A stretch of 34,008 nucleotides of DNA from Rhodococcus coprophilus NBRC 100603 (lineage in GTDB: Bacteria; Actinomycetota; Actinomycetes; Mycobacteriales; Mycobacteriaceae). The position numbers and the translations under genes are program-made. Position 1 is the stretch's first letter. Every line of letters starts with the position of its first letter. Positions 23,933-30,717 of the stretch are shown here, one piece after another. The notes under the pieces are model-generated. The model ran no database searches, was not told where the DNA came from, and saw nothing but the letters and a program-made list of their open reading frames with translations. The stretch spans positions 1 to 34,008 of the forward strand of contig NZ_BDAM01000013.1 in NCBI RefSeq assembly GCF_001895045.1, given 5' to 3'.

Positions 23933-25364
23933 GGCGCTCCTCGAGTAGTCGGCGCAACACCTTGCCGGAGGGCAAGCGGGGAATTTCGGGGACAAGGACC
24001 ACACGGCTGGGGCGCTTGTAGGAGGCGAGTCGCTCGGCGACGTAGCCGATGATTTCGCCGGAGTCGATCGTCGCGCCGGCGCAGGGGGTGACCGCCGCGA
24101 CCACCGCTTCACCCGCGGCCTCGTCGGCGACGCCGAACACGGCGCAGTCGGCGACGGCCGGGTGTCCGTGCAGGACCGCCTCGACTTCGGCGGGCGCGAC
24201 CTGAAAACCGTTGACCTTGATCATCTCTTTGGATCGGTCGGTGATGCGGATCCATCCGGCTTCGTCGACGGATCCGACGTCGCCCGTCCGATACCAGCCG
24301 TCGGTGAAGGCGTCGGCGGTCGCGTCGGCGGGCAGGTATCCGGCCATGAGCGACCGCGATTTCACCTGGATCTCACCGCGCTCACCGGGGCTGACCGGTT
24401 CGCCGGTGTCGAGCGACACCACACGCAGTTCCACGCCGGGAACCGCGCGACCCACGCTGTCGAGCCGTCCGCCGTCGATCGGGTTGCACGCGATCACGGG
24501 TATCTCGCTCGCTCCGTAGGCGGGCACCCACGGCACGCCGGTGCGGCGCGTGACCGTCTCTGCGATGCTCGGGGTCACGGGGGTGGCGCCCCACATGATG
24601 TATCGGAGCGAGGACAGGTCCAGGGACTCGAGGCCGGGATACGACGCGATGGCCATGGCGATGGGTGCGACGGCCATCTCGACGGTGATCCGGTCCCGCT
24701 CGATGTGCCGCAACATGGTTTCGAGGTCGAACCGGTGATGCAGCCGCATCCAGGCACCGGCTTCGAGGGCCGTGGCGATGTTGAGCAGTCCGAGGATGTG
24801 CGACGGCGGGGTGACGATCTGGATCCGGTCGGCCGGCGTGAGTGCGAGGGCATCCCGCCAGTGCGCCACGGCGGCGCCGAAGGAGGCGTGGGTGTGCCTG
24901 ACGGCTTTGGGCAGGCCGGTGGTGCCCGAGCTGAACACGAGCACCGCGTCCGATTCCCGGTCCACGCGCGGGAAGGTGAAACCGGACGGGACGTCGGTCG
25001 AGCCGGATTCGCCGGGATGCAGCTCGTCGAGATGCAGCATCGGGACGGGAACGTCCTGGCCGGCGACGGCTTCGGCAAGGACCGGGCTGTCTCCCACCGC
25101 CGCAACCGGAGCGGTGAGGCCGAACGCGTGGTCCACCTCGGTGCGCTTCCAGGACGGGCTCATGAGCACCACCACGGCACCGAGTCGCCAGACGGCCTGC
25201 ACCGCTGCCACGAACTCGGGACGGTTCGACGACATGAGCGCGACCCGGTCACCGATCCCGACGTCGTGTGCGCGGAGGCGGTGGGCAATGCCGTCGGCGC
25301 ACGAGTCGAGATCGGCGAGGGTGAACTCGCGATCTTCGAATGCCAGCACGGCAGGCTCTGTCAT
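23910..25364 (-). CDS. Acyl-CoA synthetase (AMP-forming, FadD-like)
   Basis: 484 residues of the ANL superfamily. The P-loop is SSGTTGLPKAV (145-155), then GASEIPVIAC, the hinge region WYRTGDVGSVDEAGWIRITDR, VNGFQVAPAEVE, and the catalytic lysine K468 in LPSGKVLRRL. All core motifs are intact. It activates a carboxylic acid, probably a different chain length or intermediate from the synthetase at 12724-14160. ATG 25364 (MTEPAV) with GAGAG upstream is preferred over ATG 25433, which lies at the operator. First gene of the synthetase-FadE-FadE-crotonase operon. Confidence 0.9.
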   Translation of the reverse strand: MTEPAVLAFEDREFTLADLDSCADGIAHRLRAHDVGIGDRVALMSSNRPEFVAAVQAVWRLGAVVVLMSPSWKRTEVDHAFGLTAPVAAVGDSPVLAEAVAGQDVPVPMLHLDELHPGESGSTDVPSGFTFPRVDRESDAVLVFSSGTTGLPKAVRHTHASFGAAVAHWRDALALTPADRIQIVTPPSHILGLLNIATALEAGAWMRLHHRFDLETMLRHIERDRITVEMAVAPIAMAIASYPGLESLDLSSLRYIMWGATPVTPSIAETVTRRTGVPWVPAYGASEIPVIACNPIDGGRLDSVGRAVPGVELRVVSLDTGEPVSPGERGEIQVKSRSLMAGYLPADATADAFTDGWYRTGDVGSVDEAGWIRITDRSKEMIKVNGFQVAPAEVEAVLHGHPAVADCAVFGVADEAAGEAVVAAVTPCAGATIDSGEIIGYVAERLASYKRPSRVVLVPEIPRLPSGKVLRRLLEERHGRTSDE

Positions 25365-25415
25365 TGGGCTCTCTCGCGTATGGGATTCAGGTCGAGAGGT
25401 TTCCCTCTCATGAGT

Positions 25416-25430
25416 GAGAATAGTACTCTC
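25416..25430. promoter_or_regulatory. Regulon operator covering two divergent promoters
   Basis: GAGAATAGTACTCTC, one mismatch from a perfect 6-3-6 palindrome. It contains TACTCT on the + strand (toward the ferredoxin reductase) and TATTCT on the - strand (toward the acyl-CoA synthetase operon). The layout is the same as at 14161. Confidence 0.7.
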
Positions 25431-25467
25431 CACTTAGCAGAATACTAATACCAGGAGGAGACGGTCC

Positions 25468-26508
25468 ATGGCGAGACCACCACTGTTTCAGCGCGCGACC
25501 GTGACCCGGATCGTGAAGGAGACGGACGACGCGCGCACCTACGTGCTCGCCCCCGACGACGGGCCCTTCACCTATCGATCGGGGCAGTTCTGCACCTTCA
25601 AAGTGACGGTCGACGGGACAGACCTGTACCGGTCGTATTCGATGTCGAGCGCCCCCGAAACCGACTCCGAAATGATGATCACCATCAAGCGGGTACCCGG
25701 CGGGTCGGTCTCGAACTGGCTCCACGACAACATCTCGGAAGGAGACAAAGTCGAAATCACCCGTCCCGCTGGCACTTTCCTGTTGCGCCCAGCCGAGGGC
25801 GCGGTACTCGGATTCGCGGGCGGTAGCGGCATCACACCGATCCTGTCGCTCGCCAAGAGTGCCCTCGCGTCGACCGACCGCCGGGTGCGCCTGCTCATCG
25901 CCGACCGCGACCGGGCGTCCGCGATCTTCGAAACGGTCGTTGCCGACCTCGCGGCCGAGTACCCGGGCCGGCTCGAGGCCGTCCGGCACTACGACGACGA
26001 GAGCGGACTGCTGGATCCCGCCGCCGTCGCAGCGTTCGTCGGTGCCGACACCGGCGCCGACAGTTACCTGTGCGGCCCGGAAGCGTTCATGGACATGATC
26101 GAAAGTGCGCTGAGCGGGAGCGGCCAGGTCTACAGCGAGCGATTCGGAAGCGCAGCCGAACCCATTCAGGTCGCAGACGTGCCTGTCGCCGAAACAGCCG
26201 TTGCCGAAACAGCCGTGGCACAGCCTGCGGAGATAACCGGCACGGTGTCGATCCGCCTGGGAAGCAAGCGGGTTTCGGTACCGCGCCACCCCGGAGAGAC
26301 TCTCCTCGAAAGCGCCCGGCGCGCCGGTCTGGCACCGCCGTTCTCCTGCGAGGCCGGCAACTGCGCGACCTGCATCGCCAAGATCGTCGACGGCAGCGCG
26401 ACGATGCGCGTGAACGACGCTCTCAGCGACGACGAGATCGCCGACGGTTACATCCTCACGTGCCAGGCGGTCCCCGACAGCAACGACATCAAGGTGCGGT
26501 ACGAGTAG
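25468..26508 (+). CDS. Oxygenase ferredoxin reductase, FNR type with C-terminal [2Fe-2S] (KshB/PaaE-like)
   Basis: 346 residues. The FAD-binding barrel has RSYS (55-58), the NAD-binding domain has GGSGITP (118-124) and YLCGPEAFM (200-208), and the C-terminal plant-type ferredoxin domain has C294, C299, C302 and C332. The order FAD-NAD-[2Fe-2S] is that of KshB, PaaE and Hmp-like reductases. The linker (about 238-256) contains a short tandem repeat, AETAV twice. Such reductases usually feed Rieske oxygenases; none is present here, so the partner may be the P450 ferredoxin or an oxygenase outside the window. Strong GGAGGAG ribosome site before the ATG. Confidence 0.92.
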   Translation: MARPPLFQRATVTRIVKETDDARTYVLAPDDGPFTYRSGQFCTFKVTVDGTDLYRSYSMSSAPETDSEMMITIKRVPGGSVSNWLHDNISEGDKVEITRPAGTFLLRPAEGAVLGFAGGSGITPILSLAKSALASTDRRVRLLIADRDRASAIFETVVADLAAEYPGRLEAVRHYDDESGLLDPAAVAAFVGADTGADSYLCGPEAFMDMIESALSGSGQVYSERFGSAAEPIQVADVPVAETAVAETAVAQPAEITGTVSIRLGSKRVSVPRHPGETLLESARRAGLAPPFSCEAGNCATCIAKIVDGSATMRVNDALSDDEIADGYILTCQAVPDSNDIKVRYE

Positions 26509-26516
26509 CGACACCG

Positions 26517-26582
26517 ATCTGCTCGCCGAAAAGTGATCTGCCCGGGAAGTTTCCCGGGCAGATCACTTTTCGGCGAGCAGAT
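26517..26582. terminator. 32-bp perfect inverted repeat, bidirectional terminator
   Basis: 26517-26548 and 26551-26582 are exact reverse complements separated by two bases; in RNA the loop would open to about six. An inner GC-rich stem is flanked by AAAA/TTTT, so transcripts from either side end in a short U run. It fills the gap between the convergent reductase and CoA-transferase genes. Confidence 0.88.
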
Positions 26583-26583
26583 G

Positions 26584-27654
26584 TCAGACCGACGATGTGG
26601 GCACTTCGTCGTGCTCACCGAGACGAGGCGGCGCGCCGTATCGCGGCTCGTACCCTTCCACACGGATCGGGCTGCCCACCAGGCGAAAATCACCCGCGGT
26701 GACGATCGCCTCCGGGGTCGCCTCGAGCGCGTCGGGCAGTGAGCGCACCGCGGCGGCCGGGACGCCGAGCGGACGAAGCCGCTGCTCCCAGCCCGACGCC
26801 GTGTCGCGAGCGAGCACCGCCGTGACGACCTCGAGCACCTCGTCGCGACGACTCGCACGCTCGGCCATCGTCTCGAATCCCGCGATACCGGCCTCTGCGG
26901 CGAATACCCTCCAAAAACCGTCGTGCGTGATGAACAGCGCCAGAGTCCCGTCGGACGTCGGGAACAGCTGTGCCGGCACGTAATACGAATGGGCACCGTT
27001 CGGCATGCGCTTCGGCTCGGTGCCCTCGTTGAGGTACGCGGATGCGCGGTAGTTGAGCTGCGAAAGCATCACGTCACGCAACGAGACGTCGAGTTGCCCA
27101 CCACGCCCGGACACGATCTGGGCAAGCAGGCCCAGCGCGGCGGTCAGCCCCGTCGAGTTGTCGGCCGCCGAATAACCGGGCAGGGTGGGCGGCCCGTCCG
27201 GATCGCCCGTCAGGGACGCGACGCCGGTGACAGCCTGGATGACATAGTCGAAGGCGGGGTCGTCCCCGGAGTTCAGGCCGTATCCGGTGAGCGCGACACA
27301 CACGATCTTGTCGTTGTGGGAGCGCAGCGCCTCGTAGGTCAGCCCGAACCTGCGGATCGCGGAGGGCTTGAGATTGACCAGCAAGGCGTGCGCTCCGGCC
27401 GCGAGTTCGCCGAGTTTTCGCTGGCCCTCGTCGGACGAGAGGTCCAGGCAGATACTGCGCTTGCCGCGGTTGAGGCTCGCGAAGTACGCGTCGCTCACCT
27501 GGCGGGAGAGATCGCCGGTGGGCGGTTCGATCTTCGTGACCTCGGCACCGAGGTCCGCGAGCATCATCGTGGCGTAGGGGCCCGCGAGGATGTGTCCGAC
27601 CTCGAGGATGCGGATACCCGCGAGGGGGCCCACATTCCGATCTTCCTCGGTCAC
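26584..27654 (-). CDS. Class III CoA-transferase (CaiB/BaiF family)
   Basis: 356 residues, somewhat shorter than the usual 380-400. GIRILEVGHILAGPYATMMLADLGAEV is the N-terminal Rossmann signature (28 residues shared with the family pattern; key GPYATM), then NRGKRSICLDL, VNLKPSAIRRFGL, and D165 in GYSAADNSTGL as the catalytic aspartate. It moves CoA between carboxylic acids, or in relatives racemises 2-methylacyl-CoA. The GTG start at 27654 overlaps the LLM gene's TGA (GTGA). Last gene of the mutase operon, so it may activate or epimerise the mutase substrate or product. Confidence 0.88.
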   Translation of the reverse strand: MTEEDRNVGPLAGIRILEVGHILAGPYATMMLADLGAEVTKIEPPTGDLSRQVSDAYFASLNRGKRSICLDLSSDEGQRKLGELAAGAHALLVNLKPSAIRRFGLTYEALRSHNDKIVCVALTGYGLNSGDDPAFDYVIQAVTGVASLTGDPDGPPTLPGYSAADNSTGLTAALGLLAQIVSGRGGQLDVSLRDVMLSQLNYRASAYLNEGTEPKRMPNGAHSYYVPAQLFPTSDGTLALFITHDGFWRVFAAEAGIAGFETMAERASRRDEVLEVVTAVLARDTASGWEQRLRPLGVPAAAVRSLPDALEATPEAIVTAGDFRLVGSPIRVEGYEPRYGAPPRLGEHDEVPTSSV

Positions 27655-28607
27655 CGCAATTCCTTGGCGAGCTCGGCGACCACCTCGCGCGTGCGGTACT
27701 TCGACGCGACCAGTTCGTCGCGGGTGTTGCCGATCGGCAGCAAACGCATCGACAAGTCGGTGACCCCGGCGTCACGGTAGCGGCGGAATCCGGCGAGAAT
27801 CGCCTCTTCGTCTCCCACGATCGCCATCTCGCCGATGTCCTTCGCCTCACCCTGTTCGAGCAGACGCTGGTAGTTCGGCGAGATCTCCGCCTCCGCGAGG
27901 ATGCGGTTGGCGCGCTCGCGGGCGATGTCCACCTCGTCCGGCGCGCACAGGCACACCGGAACACCGGCGACGACCCGCGGCGCCGGACGCCCTGCTTCGG
28001 CGGCGGCCTTGGTGATACGAGGCACGACGTGCTCGCCGATCGCGCGCTCGTCGGCCATCCACAAGATCGTGCCGTCGGTGTGTTCGCCCGCGATCCGGAG
28101 CATCACCGGTCCCAGAGCAGCCACCAGGATCGGCATCGGTGCGACCGGTGCGATGTCGAGTGGGTTGTGCACGGTGAACGTGTCGTTCTCGACATCCACC
28201 GACCCTGGTCCGTGCTGGGCCGCGTTGAGAACCTCGAGATAGTCGCGGGTGAGCTTGGCCGGCTTGTCGTACGGGAGTCCGAGCATGTCCTGCACGATCC
28301 AGTGGTGCGACGGCCCCACACCCAAGGCGAGCCGTCCGCCGAGAGCGGCATGGGTGGACAGCGACTGACGCGCCAACGCGATCGGATGCTGAGCCTGGAG
28401 CGGTACGACCGCCGTGCCGATTTCGATGCGGCTGGTCCTCGTGCCCATCAGCGCGACCGCGGTGAGCGCGTCGAAGTCGGTGGGAATCTGCGGTACCCAT
28501 ACCGTGTCGAAGCCTGCGGCTTCCGCCCATTCGACGTCTTTCAGCATGCGGTCGACCTTGCGGGCCGTGTCGCCCTGTTCCGGGCCGACCATCACTCCGA
28601 TACGCAC
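27651..28607 (-). CDS. LLM-class flavin/F420-dependent oxidoreductase
   Basis: 318 residues with luciferase-like monooxygenase TIM-barrel features: MRIGVMVGPEQGD, AEAAGFDTVWVPQ, TSRIEIGTAVVPLQAQHP, GGRLALGVGPSHHWIVQDM, and DGTILWMADERAIGEHV. The TSRIEIGTAV...R wording is common in actinobacterial F420-dependent members; FMN is also possible. Reactions in this class include hydride transfer to enoyl or keto groups and monooxygenation. A GGAGGAA ribosome site precedes the ATG. It lies 46 bases after the mutase small subunit in the same operon. Confidence 0.88.
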   Translation of the reverse strand: MRIGVMVGPEQGDTARKVDRMLKDVEWAEAAGFDTVWVPQIPTDFDALTAVALMGTRTSRIEIGTAVVPLQAQHPIALARQSLSTHAALGGRLALGVGPSHHWIVQDMLGLPYDKPAKLTRDYLEVLNAAQHGPGSVDVENDTFTVHNPLDIAPVAPMPILVAALGPVMLRIAGEHTDGTILWMADERAIGEHVVPRITKAAAEAGRPAPRVVAGVPVCLCAPDEVDIARERANRILAEAEISPNYQRLLEQGEAKDIGEMAIVGDEEAILAGFRRYRDAGVTDLSMRLLPIGNTRDELVASKYRTREVVAELAKELR

Positions 28608-28653
28608 GATTCCTCCAGCTTTCCGAACCCGATTGTGTGAGTGCCGCGCGTGG

Positions 28654-29055
28654 TCACAGCGGCGCGGCCGTGCCCGTCAGTTTCCGAACCTCTTCGACGA
28701 GGACGTCCAGCGGAGTGCTCGTGGGGCACACCGCTGCCGCGCCGGCGGCGAGAAGCTTGGGCACGTCGCTCTGCGGAATCGTGCCGCCGACGATCACGTC
28801 GATGTCGCCGGCGTCGGCCGCACGCAGTTCCTCGATCACCTTGGTGGTGAGTGCGACGTGTGCTCCCGAAAGGATGCTGAGGCCGACCACCGCCACGTCT
28901 TCCTGCACCGCGATGGAGACGATGTCTTCGACCTTCTGGCGGATTCCGGTGTAGATCACTTCGAATCCGGCGTCGCGGAGGGCGCGGGCGACGATCTTGG
29001 CACCGCGATCGTGGCCGTCGAGACCGGGCTTGGCGACAAGAATACGGGCGCTCAT
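28654..29055 (-). CDS. Cobalamin-binding small subunit of a split acyl-CoA mutase
   Basis: 133 residues. Base-off/His-on B12 domain: D13-x-H15-x-x-G18 in GLDGHDRGAK (H15 is the cobalt ligand), the SxL motif in LSILSGAH and the GG motif in VIVGGTIPQ. This is the separate small subunit as in isobutyryl-CoA, 2-hydroxyisobutyryl-CoA and archaeal methylmalonyl-CoA mutases. The ATG at 29055 shares one base with the large-subunit TGA (TGATG). It forms adenosylcobalamin-dependent mutase with the preceding gene and probably needs the MeaB at 10681. Confidence 0.93.
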   Translation of the reverse strand: MSARILVAKPGLDGHDRGAKIVARALRDAGFEVIYTGIRQKVEDIVSIAVQEDVAVVGLSILSGAHVALTTKVIEELRAADAGDIDVIVGGTIPQSDVPKLLAAGAAAVCPTSTPLDVLVEEVRKLTGTAAPL

Positions 29056-30632
29056 CAGAACACCACCGGCTGACGGAACTCGCCCCAGACGTTCTTGAGC
29101 GCGGAAACCATCTCTCCGACAGTGCAATACGCGTTGGCGCAGTCGATCAAACGGTGCATCAGATTCTCGGTTCCTTCCGCGGCGCGGGACAGTTCGGCGA
29201 GCGTGGTGCGTACGGCCTCGGAGTCGCGTTCCGCCTTCACTTTCGCGAGACGCTCGAGCTGCATCTCGCGGCCCATGGCATCGAGTTCGTACGTCGAAAT
29301 CTCCGGTGCCGGTTCGTCGGAGACGAACTTGTTGACACCGACCACGGGACGCTCACCGCCCTCGATCTCCTTGTGGGTCTTGTACGCCTCGTCCGCGATC
29401 AGACCCTGCAGGTAGCCGTCTTCGATGGCCCGGACCATGCCGCCGTGCGCCTCGAGATCAGCCATGATCTCGATGATGCGTTCTTCGGTCGCGTCGGTGA
29501 GGGCTTCGACGAAGTACGAACCGCCCAGCGGGTCGGCCACGCGCGTCACGCCGGTCTCGTACGCGAGGATCTGCTGTGTGCGCAGCGCCAGGGTCGCGGA
29601 TTCCTCACTGGGCAGGGCGAAAGGTTCGTCCCACGCCGCGGTGAACATCGACTGCACGCCGCCGAGTACCGAGGCCATGGATTCGTAGGCGACCCGCACC
29701 AGGTTGTTCTGGGCCTGCGGCGCATAGAGCGACGCGCCACCGGCCACGCAGCCGAAGCGGAACATCGACGCCTTGTCGGTGGTCGCGCCGTAACGTTCGC
29801 GGACGATCGTTGCCCAACGCCGGCGTCCGGCGCGGTACTTGGCGATCTCCTCGAAGAAGTCACCGTGGGTGTAGAAGAAGAAAGAGATCTGCGGGGCGAA
29901 CTGCTCGATGGTCATCCGGCCGCGCTCGAGGACGGTGTCGCAATAGGTCACGCCGTCCGCGAGGGTGAACGCCATCTCCTGCACCGCGTTGGCGCCCGCG
30001 TCACGGAAGTGCGCACCCGCCACCGAGATCGCGTTGAAGCGGGGAACTTCCGCCGCACAGAACTCGATGGTGTCGGCGATGAGCCGCAGCGACGGTTCGG
30101 GCGGCCAGATCCACGTTCCGCGCGATGCGTATTCCTTGAGGATGTCGTTCTGGATGGTGCCGGTGAGCTTCTCCCGCGGCACCCCCTTGCGCTCGGCGGC
30201 AGCGACGTAGAACGCCAGCAGAATGGCGGCCGTTCCGTTGATGGTGAAACTCGTACTGATCTTGTCGAGGGGAATGTCCTCGAAAAGAATCTCGGCATCG
30301 GCGAGCGTGTCGACGGCCACGCCGACGCGGCCCACTTCCTCACCGACCTCCGGGTCGTCGGAGTCGTAACCGCACTGGGTGGGGAGATCGAGCGCCACCG
30401 ACAGTCCCGTGCCGCCCTGCTCGAGCAGATAGCGGTACCGCCTGTTGGATTCCTCCGCGGTACCGAAGCCGGAGTATTGGCGGAACGTCCACAACCGGCC
30501 CCGATAGCCGGTGGCGAAGTTGCCGCGGGTGAAGGGGAAGCTGCCTGGCGCAGGCGGCTCGGTAACCCGGTCGTCCGGTCCGTAGACCGGCTCGAGCGGG
30601 ATACCCGACGAGGTTTCGGTGAAGTCGTTCAC
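29055..30632 (-). CDS. Acyl-CoA mutase large subunit, divergent methylmalonyl-CoA mutase family
   Basis: 525 residues from GTG 30632. TIM-barrel half of B12 mutases: WTFRQYSGFGTAEESN, TGTIQNDILKEYASRGTW, GGSYFVE and VGVNKF. Y53 and R171 align with P. shermanii Tyr89 and Arg207, residues associated with carboxylated (malonyl/succinyl-type) CoA substrates. Near-invariant pocket motifs are changed: GYH reads GAH (A207, H208 kept), HTQTAG/HSQTSG reads GCVAGG (294-299), and TQSLHTN reads VQSMFTA. The enzyme should perform a 1,2 carbon-skeleton rearrangement on an atypical, probably bulky substrate. The start is supported by a -10 (TAATGT, 30645-30640) seven bases upstream, suggesting a leaderless mRNA. 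First gene of the mutase-LLM-CoA-transferase operon. Confidence 0.92.
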   Translation of the reverse strand: MNDFTETSSGIPLEPVYGPDDRVTEPPAPGSFPFTRGNFATGYRGRLWTFRQYSGFGTAEESNRRYRYLLEQGGTGLSVALDLPTQCGYDSDDPEVGEEVGRVGVAVDTLADAEILFEDIPLDKISTSFTINGTAAILLAFYVAAAERKGVPREKLTGTIQNDILKEYASRGTWIWPPEPSLRLIADTIEFCAAEVPRFNAISVAGAHFRDAGANAVQEMAFTLADGVTYCDTVLERGRMTIEQFAPQISFFFYTHGDFFEEIAKYRAGRRRWATIVRERYGATTDKASMFRFGCVAGGASLYAPQAQNNLVRVAYESMASVLGGVQSMFTAAWDEPFALPSEESATLALRTQQILAYETGVTRVADPLGGSYFVEALTDATEERIIEIMADLEAHGGMVRAIEDGYLQGLIADEAYKTHKEIEGGERPVVGVNKFVSDEPAPEISTYELDAMGREMQLERLAKVKAERDSEAVRTTLAELSRAAEGTENLMHRLIDCANAYCTVGEMVSALKNVWGEFRQPVVF

Positions 30633-30657
30633 GCTGGATACATTACTTGCAGAAAAA

Positions 30658-30672
30658 GAGAATGCCAATATC
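30658..30672. promoter_or_regulatory. Weaker copy of the regulon palindrome between mutase and SDR genes
   Basis: GAGAATGCCAATATC has a perfect left half and 4 of 6 matches in the right half. It overlaps a + strand TATCAT (30669-30674) -10 candidate for the SDR and lies just upstream of the - strand TAATGT used by the mutase. Placement repeats that of the strong operators, but the match is weak. Confidence 0.4.
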
Positions 30673-30717
30673 ATCACTGAGAACGGAACGGTTTCACTGA
30701 TACGACCTGGGAGAACG

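Noticed and set aside
30681-30700. TGAGAACGGAACGGTTTCA as a second palindrome upstream of the HSDL2-like SDR
   Set aside because: Half-sites match poorly and the spacing differs from the 6-3-6 pattern of the clear operators.
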